Source: Sinorhizobium chiapasense (GTDB taxonomy: Bacteria > Pseudomonadota > Alphaproteobacteria > Rhizobiales > Rhizobiaceae). Taken from it: a stretch of 64,000 bases of DNA. The notes beneath the pieces were generated by a model. The model made no database searches. It saw only the letters and a program-made list of their open reading frames with translations, and was not told where the DNA came from. The position numbers and the translations under genes were made by a program. Shown here in pieces: positions 16,421 to 25,900 of the stretch. The first letter of the stretch is position 1; each line of letters opens with the position of its first letter. Where the stretch lies: positions 868,001 to 932,000 of the forward strand of contig NZ_CP133148.1 in the NCBI RefSeq assembly GCF_036488675.1. Direction: 5' to 3'.

Positions 16421-16869
16421 AGGAAGTCGTCTACGAACCACACGACGAGATGGTGGCGTGGGCGGAGAGCCGGATACCGGGCTGTAAATTCCGGGCCGAC
16501 GCGAAGGCGATCGGCATCCGCTCTGATCTTGGCCTTCACGGCGTCGTAGTCTTTGACGCCTTCACAACAACCGGCTGCTGGGTAAGTGTAGCGTCCGACG
16601 GCGGCAGACAGTGGATCACCCGCGAGTACATCATCAGGGTCTTTGCCTATCCATTCATCCAGCTTGGCTATCCTCGTCTCAACTCCTTCGTCTCGGTGAA
16701 CAATGCGAACGCGATCCGCTTCAATGACAGCTTCGGCTTCACGCGCGAGGGTGTGATGCGCCAGGCGGGGCACGAGGGCGAGGACCTGATCATGTACGGA
16801 ATGCTGCGCAGCGAGTGTCGCTGGCTGCCAGAGCGATTCGCTGGAAAAACCGGCCGGACGCAGGTATAA
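16417..16869 (+). CDS. GNAT-family acetyltransferase of phage tail region
   Basis: A 150-residue GNAT-like protein. The acetyl-CoA fold is suggested by GVVVFDAFTTTGCWVSVASD (strands 2-4), then REYIIRVFAYPFIQLGYPRL and NSFVSVNNANAIRFNDSFGF followed by TREGVMRQ, the usual strand 5-helix 4 pattern with the Asn of the NxxAxxxxxxxGF motif. Small GNAT genes of this type are frequent among podovirus structural genes; substrate unknown. Its stop codon lies within the -10-like box of the next promoter. Confidence 0.75.
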   Translation: MKEVVYEPHDEMVAWAESRIPGCKFRADAKAIGIRSDLGLHGVVVFDAFTTTGCWVSVASDGGRQWITREYIIRVFAYPFIQLGYPRLNSFVSVNNANAIRFNDSFGFTREGVMRQAGHEGEDLIMYGMLRSECRWLPERFAGKTGRTQV

Positions 16870-16890
16870 CCGAAGCGTCGCGCATGAGTG
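16865..16890 (+). promoter_or_regulatory. Putative promoter with 12-bp box before ejection-protein genes
   Basis: TATAAC (16865-16870), nine bases, then GCGCATGAGTG (16880-16890; 11 of 12 bases of the box). No convincing -35 element is seen 16-18 bp upstream. It stands between the GNAT gene and the S74-containing gene. Confidence 0.5.
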
Positions 16891-16914
16891 TGACCTCAAT
16901 CAAGGGGTGACACC

Positions 16915-18057
16915 ATGAGCAAAGGCAGTTCCGACGCTCCCTCGCCGGATCCGAATATCGGTCTCGCGGCGCTTAAGCAGGCAGAAACGGGCGAAAAGTG
17001 GCTGACGTTCGCGCAAGACGCCTTCAAGGTGTCTACCGACCGTCAGAAAGAGCTCGACGCGCTCACGAAGAAGGTTACGGAGCAGCAGCTTGGCCTTGCC
17101 ACCGATCAGGCCGATTGGGCGCGCAAGGATCGCGATCGGTACGAGAAGACCTTTAAGCCGATCGAAGACGATTTCATTAAAGAGGCGACGAACTACGCCA
17201 CCGAGGACCGGCAGTCCGAAGCGGCAGCCGAGGCGCGCGCCGATGTGCAGACCGCCGCCGCGAACCAACGGGCGGCGAGCGAACGCGCAAATGCGTCCAT
17301 GGGCGTCACCCCGGGTTCCGGCAGGTTCGCCGGTGTCCAGGCATCGAGTGACATGGCCGCAACGCTGGCGGAAGCCGGAGCAGCCAACGGCGCACGTCAG
17401 GCCGTCAGGGACAAGGGCTTGGCGCTGAAAGCCGACGTCGCCAACATGGGCCGCGGGCTGCCGGCGCAAGCCGCCGGGAGCGCTGGCGGCAGCGTTTCAG
17501 CCGGTGCGACAGCACTCTCAGGCAGCCAAGCCACCAACGGCCAGTATCTCGCATCGACGAACATCATGGGGCAGGGCTTCCAGGGTGCCATGCAGGGCTA
17601 TGCCGGGATGGGTTCGACGCTCAACACGGAGTACGGTCTGCAGTTGGATGCATGGAAGGCCGAGCAGGAAATCGCCGCCAAAAACGCCGCCGGTATCGGC
17701 AATTTCCTTGGCACCGTGGTCGGCGCCATGCCGTGGACCTCGGACGAGAACCTGAAAGAGAACAAAGAGGAAATCCCCGAAGGCGAAGCGCTGGAAGCTG
17801 TCAAAAACATGCCGGTCGAAGAATGGGACTACAAGGAAGGCGTCGAGGACGCAGGCCACCACGTAGGCACCTATGCGCAGGACTTCCAGCGGGAAACCGG
17901 CCGCGGCGATGGCAAGAGCATTCTTCCTCAAGACGCGATCGGCATCACCATGAAGGCGGTGCAGGACCTGGACAAGAAGGTCGAGGGGATCATTGACGCG
18001 ATCGGGCTGGGTGATGCTGCCCCGGCGCCGAAGAAAAAACAACGGAGGGCTGCGTAA
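16915..18057 (+). CDS. Putative ejection/internal virion protein with C-terminal S74 chaperone domain
   Basis: A 380-residue protein, AAGGGG before the ATG. Residues 1-250 are helical and Ala/Gln/Glu-rich (AALKQAETGEKWLTFAQDAF; AADVQTAAANQ-type helices; GVTPGSGRFAGVQASSDMAA), as in podovirus internal core proteins. Residues about 278-355 form a Peptidase_S74-type intramolecular chaperone: the start SDENLKENKEEI, then EEWDYKEGVEDAGHHVGTYA and a final IGITMKAVQDLDKKVEGI. In known families this domain trimerises a fibre and then cuts itself off before its Ser. Its presence on an ejection-like protein is unusual. The stop overlaps the next ATG. Confidence 0.7.
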   Translation: MSKGSSDAPSPDPNIGLAALKQAETGEKWLTFAQDAFKVSTDRQKELDALTKKVTEQQLGLATDQADWARKDRDRYEKTFKPIEDDFIKEATNYATEDRQSEAAAEARADVQTAAANQRAASERANASMGVTPGSGRFAGVQASSDMAATLAEAGAANGARQAVRDKGLALKADVANMGRGLPAQAAGSAGGSVSAGATALSGSQATNGQYLASTNIMGQGFQGAMQGYAGMGSTLNTEYGLQLDAWKAEQEIAAKNAAGIGNFLGTVVGAMPWTSDENLKENKEEIPEGEALEAVKNMPVEEWDYKEGVEDAGHHVGTYAQDFQRETGRGDGKSILPQDAIGITMKAVQDLDKKVEGIIDAIGLGDAAPAPKKKQRRAA

Positions 18058-19472
18058 TGCTTGGTATCGGTCTCGGTGGTTTCATGGAGGGCTACAACAA
18101 GGCCCAGGACATGAAGCTCGATAGAGAGAAAGCCGACTTGGTGAAGCAGCGCTACGAGCGCCAGAAGGTGCTCGACGAGCGCGAGGACGCAGCGTTCGCG
18201 CGGACGGAAAAGCAGCGTACGGCGATCGAGGATGCAGTCACCAAGTCGCAGAACGAGTTCGAAGCGGCGGTTGACTCGGGAACTGCGAAGCCGGAAGACA
18301 GCGACGATTGGTTCGCGAAGCACACGGTCCCTGTGCTGAAAAACACTTATCTTGCGAATGGCGACGTCGACAACGCCGACAAGGTGCAGAAGTGGGCGGA
18401 TACCGCCGATGCCAAAACCGGGGCGAAACTGTTCAAATCGGCCATGTTGAAGGCGCAGACCGGCGACGGTGCGGGGGCGCTCGACGACGCTATCAAGGCG
18501 GGCCAGACCCAAGGCTACATCGCCCATGGCTACGAGGTGCAGAAGCACGACAAGATCGTGAAGCCGGACGGAACGCTGATGGGCTATCGCGTCTGGCTCA
18601 AGGACCCCGACGGCAAGGAAATCACGCAAGACATTCAGACCTCCGAGCTCCAGAAGACGATTGCGACGTTCCTCAATCCGGAAGCCGCATGGGAGAGCCA
18701 GGTTACCGCCTCGCAAGCCGAGACGAAGCGCCAGCAGGAACTCGCCGACTACCGGACGAAGAAGCAAATCGACAAGGAAGTCGGCCTTGGCGACGAGAAG
18801 CTTCGTGGTGATGCGATCACCAACCTGCGCAAGCGCTTGGACGGAGGCCTCGCCGGTGACGAACAGAAGTTCGATGATCTGCCTGCGGACCAAAAGGAAA
18901 AGCTGATCGCCGAAGAACTCCAGCTTCAGCGCGGCGGCAGCGGCACGCCATCGCCAACCCGTGCTGCGCCTGTCGCTCCCGGCCTCGCCGCTGGGGGCAC
19001 CGCCGACGCGCCCGCGCAGGACTCGAGTCCTGCGGCACCGTCCGGCCGCAAGGCGATCGTCGACACGGTGACGGGGCAGAGGGTGGCGACACGGCCGGTA
19101 CAGGGGCCGAACAAACCGCCGGAAAAGGACACGAGCGAGCCGGGGATCATCGACCGGATCGGACAAGGCGTCATCCGCGAGATGAATATCCTCTCAGGCC
19201 GGCAAGAAGCACCGAAACGCGAAGATCCGCGCGCAGCGGAAGCACCTCGAGGCGGTAAAGATCGGTCCCGCAAGAGCGACGGACTGCGCCGTCAGGAAAA
19301 CATGGAGTACCAGGTGGCTGCCGCAGACGCGGCGGCGCGTGAGGGCGTTCCTGTCGATCGCATCGTGCAGGAGTTGCTCGCTAACGGGATCTCGGAAGAA
19401 CAATGGCCCGCCTCGGTGAAGCAGGCCATCGTGAACAAGCGGAGCGGCGGAGTGATCGGACTCGGCCGTTAA
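18057..19472 (+). CDS. Putative internal virion (ejection) protein
   Basis: A 471-residue, highly charged, mainly helical protein: MLGIGLGGFMEGYNKAQDMK at the front, coiled segments around 20-80 and 230-290, a Pro/Ala-rich disordered part (300-370) and a C-terminal helical module (YQVAAADAAAREGVPVDRIV). Glycine-rich N-terminus followed by coiled coil, and place next to the S74 protein and before the giant polyvalent gene, fit an injected core protein. No catalytic motif is seen. Translationally coupled to the upstream gene (TAATG overlap). Confidence 0.6.
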   Translation: MLGIGLGGFMEGYNKAQDMKLDREKADLVKQRYERQKVLDEREDAAFARTEKQRTAIEDAVTKSQNEFEAAVDSGTAKPEDSDDWFAKHTVPVLKNTYLANGDVDNADKVQKWADTADAKTGAKLFKSAMLKAQTGDGAGALDDAIKAGQTQGYIAHGYEVQKHDKIVKPDGTLMGYRVWLKDPDGKEITQDIQTSELQKTIATFLNPEAAWESQVTASQAETKRQQELADYRTKKQIDKEVGLGDEKLRGDAITNLRKRLDGGLAGDEQKFDDLPADQKEKLIAEELQLQRGGSGTPSPTRAAPVAPGLAAGGTADAPAQDSSPAAPSGRKAIVDTVTGQRVATRPVQGPNKPPEKDTSEPGIIDRIGQGVIREMNILSGRQEAPKREDPRAAEAPRGGKDRSRKSDGLRRQENMEYQVAAADAAAREGVPVDRIVQELLANGISEEQWPASVKQAIVNKRSGGVIGLGR

Positions 19473-19483
19473 GCCGTCCACTA

Positions 19484-19858
19484 TCAGTAGCACGTCGTGT
19501 AGATCGGGTTCCCCGTGTAAGTGCTCGACGTGCAATTGACTGGCCGTCGGGTCGGCGAGAAGTCATAGCCCTGGGACATGCTGCTACCATAGGCACTAAA
19601 TCCCTGACCCATGGCCTGTGCGAACCGCTTCGCGTTTTCCCTGTTTGTATCTCGCAGTTCAACCTCTTTGGTGGCTTCTCTCCGCAGGCATTCTTGCGCG
19701 GCGGCAGAAACCTTTGTGTGACCTTGCCTGATGCACCGCTGCGCCACCTCCGCGGCCATCTTCTTCTGCTCCGCCTCGGTCATCTCGTCATAGGGCTTGG
19801 TCTGGCAGGCGGATAGCGACAGAGCGGCGATCAGCATCGCCGCGAGCTTGATCTTCAT
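19484..19858 (-). CDS. Phage lipoprotein
   Basis: A 124-residue protein with a lipoprotein signal: MKIKLAAMLIAALSLSAC, lipobox LSAC with the lipidated Cys at 18. The mature part is charged and helical (YDEMTEAEQKKMAAEVAQRC) with two further Cys, and ends in PVNCTSSTYTGNPIYTTCY, a Cys-containing tail found in other small alphaproteobacterial lipoproteins. It is the last gene of the leftward operon, after the giant gene. It could act in superinfection exclusion or lysis (outer-membrane step), but there is no direct evidence. Confidence 0.75.
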   Translation of the reverse strand: MKIKLAAMLIAALSLSACQTKPYDEMTEAEQKKMAAEVAQRCIRQGHTKVSAAAQECLRREATKEVELRDTNRENAKRFAQAMGQGFSAYGSSMSQGYDFSPTRRPVNCTSSTYTGNPIYTTCY

Positions 19859-19940
19859 GTTCCCCCCTCATGGGCTGATCTGCGGATGTACCACCTGTAG
19901 CCGCCATTAGCTTCCATTAGCTTAAAGCGGCTGGCCGTTC

Positions 19941-22900
19941 CTATCTGTAGATGGGATCGGCCAGCCGCTCGCGCAATTCCTTGCCGAGCGCCTCATTGCT
20001 GATCAGAACACCGTCCTGACGCTTGGCCGAGATGCCCGCCCGGGTCTTGATCGAACGCTGCAGTGTCTCTTTCGTGATCGCCACCGGTGCGTTGACCTTG
20101 ACCGCGTTGAACCGCTTGATGCCATCGACCGCCTCGGACATGGCTTCCTTGTCCTTCGCGAGCGCCGCCATTGCAAATCGGGTGATGAGGCGCTGGCGCT
20201 TCTGCTTCACACGGCTCTCCGCGTCCTTCAGGGCCGAGTTTCGATCCCATGTCTCTGCGACCTCTGCCGGCGTGAAGCCAAGCGCCTGGGCGATGATGTT
20301 CGAAATGCCGATCTCGTCCTGCGGCACGATCTCATCGCCACGGAGCGAGGTTACGCCCTCGTCGGCGTAGCGGTATGCCTTCATCAGGTCGCGCACAGCC
20401 TTCGGAGCCATCATCTCGAGTCCGCGGGCGACGTCGCCCTCGTCGGTGATGACGTTGAAGCCCCGGTAGAACTGCTCTCCAAGCGACACCGTGGCGCCGA
20501 GGGACTGCGACAGCCAATACTGGTACTCGTCCTTGCCTTGAAGCTCGCGCGAGGGCGAGCGGAACCACAGGTCCGGCATACCGATGCGCGACGTGAGGTC
20601 GATGCCGAGATAGTGCCCGGGAGCGCCATTGAGGACGATGCCGCCGAGCTGGGGGCCAAGAATATCGACGATGTTCGCCCGGAACCTCTGTTCGAAGCCC
20701 ATCGGATCATCGTCATCGCCGAGGATCATGCCGGCAAGGGCCATGGCGAGGCTGTAGCCCATCACGCCAGACACGCCCGACATGAGCGCCATCATGCCGG
20801 TGATGCCGGCGACCTGGTACCGCGCTTCGCGCCGAGCTGCCGGCGTCTCGCCCTTCACCGCCTGATGGATATCGCGGAAGACGCGATAGAGCATGTTGAT
20901 GTTGTGCTGGCGGAACACCAGCGCGACCTTGGCAAAGTCGTTCTGTAGCAGTGTCGGGCGCGAAGAGTTCGAATAGTCGAAGTGCGTCTTCCACGTGAGC
21001 TCGTGCGCGGTGTCGATCGCCTCCGACTGGTTCTGGCCGGCAGCACGCGCCAGGCGGTAGGCCGCCAGCGCCGTCACTTCACGGTTCCACACCTCGGCAC
21101 GGTGGAACGCCCACGAGATGACGCCCATGATCCTTGCCCGGAGCGGGGAATACTCGACACCGGTCTCGCCGACGCCGGCAAGATCGTGGCTCTGCGTGCG
21201 GTCGATCAAACCGGACTGGTAAAAGGCAGAAATCGCCTTCTTCTCGTCTTCCTTGAGGTTGGCATTGACGATCGACCCACGGCCCGCGACGGAATCGCGG
21301 GACGCTTGGGCGAGCGCCCTTCCAGCCTTGAGAAGCCCGCCGAATCGGGCGCCGAGCACCGGCAGCCCGAGCATGACAGTTTGTGTCATGTTGACCATCG
21401 CGGAAGCAGGCGAGGCGGCGAGGAACCAAACGAACGCCGTGCTCGTCATCGTCTGCGCAACCTTGCTCCCGGTCGGATTCATGACCCAGTCGTGACGCTT
21501 CGACAGTTCGTTGGCGAGCGTCATGGCGCGGGTCGGATCGTCGGCCTCCTTCGCCTGGTCGAAGGTCTGGTTCACGAGCTCCTGGAGCTCGAGGCCGAAT
21601 TTCACGCGCGCCATCTGGTGGGCGGCATGGAACATGTGTGACGAGAACACCCGCAGCGCGTCACCCGTAAAGCCGGCCGTGCCCTTGCGGTGGATGAACC
21701 GTTTGCGGGCGGAGAGGTCCGGCATCGACTCGAGGTATCGCTGCCACACGTGATCCATCAACTCCGGACTGACGCCGGAACCGCCAAGAAGTTCCTCGAT
21801 CTCGGCAACAATGCGGGGGTCCATGGCGCGGCGGAGGTCACTGCCGGCTTCCATCACGCCAACTTCAAACTTGGCGTTGGGGAGGTCCTTCCGTATCTGG
21901 CGCACCGCCCTGTCGCGATCGGCGACGGTCTCGAACTTGGAGAAGCTGAGAACCTTCCCGTCGATGTCGCGCACCGTCGCGAAATACCGGCCAAAGCGGC
22001 CGAGCGGGAAGTACGGTCCCTGCACGCGGCTCGCCTCAAAGGCGATACGCATGCGGGTAAGCCTTGCTTTCGCCGCCCACTGGCCCTTCGTTGTCGCGGA
22101 GCGATAGGCGCTGGCTGCGTCTTCCTCGGCATTCCTCTTGTCGACACCGGTAAGGCCAGCATCCTTGATCTGCTGCAGCGTCCGCTTGTAGCGTTCCTCG
22201 GCCTGCCGGAGGGCGATTTCCTGCGCCTTGCGAACATTATCGAGCAGGATTTCGTCCAGTTCCTCGGTCTGCTCCCAGTAAGCGTCACGGACCCTGTTGA
22301 ACAGCTCTCGGCCTTTTGGCGGCAGACTGGTGTATGCCTTCCGCAGCACCTCATATCCGGCCATCCCCTTGGTCTCCGCGTCAACCTTAGACGGGTCGAT
22401 ACCGGACAGCGTGGCGTCGTGCATGAGGTCGGCGAGCGCCTGGGCCTTCGCCTTGTCCTTCCCCATGAAGCCGAGCCGGGTGTATTTCAGCCATTCCTGC
22501 CCGATCGCGTCTGCCTCGGCATGCTTGGTGCCCCGGAAGGCATCCATCATGCGCTTGACGCGGAGATACTCGCCCACGGCCTTCATGTTGGGCCGGGCGA
22601 GCTCGGTGAAATAGTTGAGGGGAATGGTTTTGAGGATGGCGGGCTGAAGGTCGGTGAGCTTGCCGCGAAGATCCTCGACGATGCGGGCCTCGGTTACGCT
22701 TTTGAGCGTTTCTCGGCCTCGACCTTTTGCTTGATAATCTGGCGCGCTTGTTTCAGCGAGGCCGCTCGTGTCGGATCGCCTGCCGGCATCTGGTTTAACC
22801 GCAACAGGTGTTCGCGCCACTTCTGCAGCGTGTCGAAGGGGCTCGGCGCGTCGATCGGACCGCTTACCTGTATTTTTTGGCCCATTGAAGATTTCTCCAG

Positions 22901-25900
22901 CCAATTTCTCGGCGGCTGTATCGATCACGGCTTCAAAACCCGGGATCGCGGCAGCACCGTAAGGGGTGTTTGTGGTGAAGTCTATGACGTTTGCACGATC
23001 TGCAGCCATCAACTTGCCGACGCCGTGGGCCTCGGTGGCTTCCTCGACGGTGATCGCCCGGCTATCGAGCCGCGACTGCAGGAAGCCTTGGAGTGCGTAT
23101 TCGACACCGATCATGGCGTTCTTCAGCTTTGCCATGGTCAGTGCAGCAAGGTCCGGCGTTGCGCTGGACAGCGCGTCCCTTGCTGCTGCCGTCAGTGACG
23201 CGCGGGTGACTCGGCCATCGTGGCCTGCCGCCCAGATCGAATAGAGGCCGGGATAGACAAGAAACCCGATGTCGGCCGAACTGAGGGGGCCATTGCTCGG
23301 ATGGTTGTGGTACACGACAACCTTGCGGTCGGGGTTCGCCATCGCGGCCAGCAGTTTGTTGTTCATGCCGGTGTTGGCCTTGTCGCCCGCCGTGCCGTAC
23401 TCGACCACGGAGGCGTCGTCATCGATCGCCAGCAGGTATTCGTGGCCGGTTCGCAATCCGTCCTCGGTGACGCGCTCAATCGCCGCGTCGCGCAGCGGAA
23501 CGCCCTTCTTCAGGTCAGGCGCGCCCAACGAGCGCAGGGTTCCATCCGCGCCCGACATGGTCGGGTCCGGCCGCTTGTCCTGCTTTGCCGGCGCCGCTTC
23601 GGGCGAAACATCTGCGGTGACCTCTGCCGTCTGCCCCGGGGCAGGCTTCGGTTTCGGCTTGAGCGCATCCACCAGGCGGCGATGCCGGGCCGCAGTCTCG
23701 TCGAGTTCCTGCTGACCGGTCCACGCGGCGATCTGCTTTTCGAGGGCAGGGGTCTGCTTCTCGATCTCGGCGATACGCTCCTTGTCGGTGGCCGGCACGC
23801 GGGCAAGCCCCTTGATCGTGTTGACGATGCGCATGGCCGTGCCCGTCGGGTCCATATCGGCCGCATCCTCGACGCTGACATGGTAGTCGCGGTCGCCGGT
23901 CAACGTGATGTCGAACTGGCGGGAGTGCATGTGCTCGATCGAAATCTTGAAGGTGGCGTAGTCGCCGATCTCGGTCTCGCCCGCCTTGTCGATCAGATCC
24001 TTGCGGATCGCTGCAATGATGGCGGCACCGAACTCCTTGTGCTTGTCAAAGGATTCGCCCTTGATCGTCGCCGAGAAAGGCTTGCCTTCGATCGCCTGTG
24101 CCCGGCCAGCGTCGGCCTCGACTTCCGGCAGGCGATCACGCAGCGACTGCGCTTCCTCGTCAAGCGAGCGGATACGGCGCTTGATGCGGTGCTGTTCGCG
24201 ATCGTGTTCCGACGCCTGGCGTTCGAGCTGCTGCAATTTGCGCCGGGTCTCCATTTCCTCAAGGATGAGGGGATTGCCCGACGCCGCGGCTTTCATCTCG
24301 GCCGCGTTGGCTGCCTCGCCGCCGATATCCTCGATATCGCGCTTCTTGAGGTCGCCCTTGCGGATTTGCTCAATGAACTTCGCCTTTGCCTCGATCGTCT
24401 GCCACTGACGCGCATCCAGCGTGTTCTCGGTGGCATAGCGCATGATCTCGATCTCGAATCCTTCCGGATCCTCGGCATAAAGCTCGTTGCCCTGGCGGAT
24501 GCCGCGGCCGTCGCGCTGTTCGAGGTCGGACGGACGCCACGGCGCGTCGAGATGGTGCAGGCCCACAAGGCGGTTCTGCACGTTGGTTCCCGCGCCCATT
24601 TTCGCCGTCGAGCCGAACAGGAAGCGGATTTTCCCCGACCGGACCTTGCCGAACAGTTCCTCCTTCTGTGCCTCGGTGTTGGCGTCATGGATGAAGGCGA
24701 TTTCGCTCTCGGGAATACCGCGGTCGATGAGCTTCTGGCGAAGATCGTCATAGACCGAGAACGGGCTCTGCAGCGCGAGGAAGTCATCGGGCGACATTTT
24801 GTCCAAGGCTTCCTGCGCTGCCTCGTCACCGTCCTCGGCCTTGGCGATCAGGTCGCGCAGCCTGGCCTGTTCAGCTGCCATGGCCTTCTTCGGCGTGGAC
24901 AGGTCGATGAACACAAGCTGCGTGCCGCGCTTGTCGGTCCATTTCCTATAGATGCGAACCATCTCGTCGGCTGCCCGGTGCACCTTGGAGCGGCGATAGT
25001 CGCCATAGCCGGAATCGACGAGGCGCATGTCGAGCGCCGCCTTTCGCGCGTCCGACATGACTTTCAGCATGTTGTCCGCGCCCTTTTCCGCCTTTTTCGG
25101 CAAGTTTTCGGCGCGCCAGACGATCGATCCTTGGGGATAGATCAGGTTCCCGGCATCGTCGGCCCGGCCTTCGCCGATGTATTTCGCCTGATCCGGGGAG
25201 CGTTCGACGACAACGATGGTCGGCTTGCCGCCCTTGACCTTCGGCAGCGGCATAGTCCGGCCCAAGGCCTTCATCTGCGCCTTGATGTCATCGTTGGTGA
25301 TGACGTCGGCGAAGGACAGGTAGCGCTGCATCAGCTCGGGGACGTTGACGAACTTGGCGAACCTGGAATTCAGCTTGTATTGGCCCGACGGTGACAGTTC
25401 CCAATCGGTGACGACTTCGCCAAACACCTTCGCCCATGCATCGAAATGCGCGATGCCAAGGTCCGTCAGTGACTTCCGGTCGAGATACCGCTGCATGGTA
25501 TACATCTCGGCCATGGTATTGCTGAGCGGCGTTCCGGTAAGGAACGCGACGTTGTTCCCGCCGGTCTTTTCCAGCACGAACTGCGTCTTCATGTAGAGGT
25601 CGGCCGCGCGCTGGCTGCCGGCAGCGTTGCCGAGGCCGGCGACACGCTGCATGGAGGTGGAATAGGCGAGGTTCTTGAACTCGTGCGCCTCGTCGACCGT
25701 GATGTCGTCGATGCCGAGCTCGTCGAAGGTCAGACCATCGTCCTTCTTCCCGGCGTCGAGCAGCTTCTCCATCTTGGCCTTGAGATTGTCGCGCCATTTG
25801 GTGAGCTGCGCGACGTTCCGGCTTTTCTGGCCGGTCTCGCGGCGGAGTTCAGCGATGGAAGCCTCAAGATCATCCATCTGCTCCTGGATGAACCGGGCCT

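Noticed and set aside
23220-25394. Long plus-strand frame (724 residues) opposite the giant gene; likewise 21690-23198, 26652-28340 and 28875-30356
   Set aside because: Antisense to conserved helicase/methyltransferase domains; sequences are rich in Arg, Leu, Val, His with no family pattern, typical of GC-rich antisense frames.
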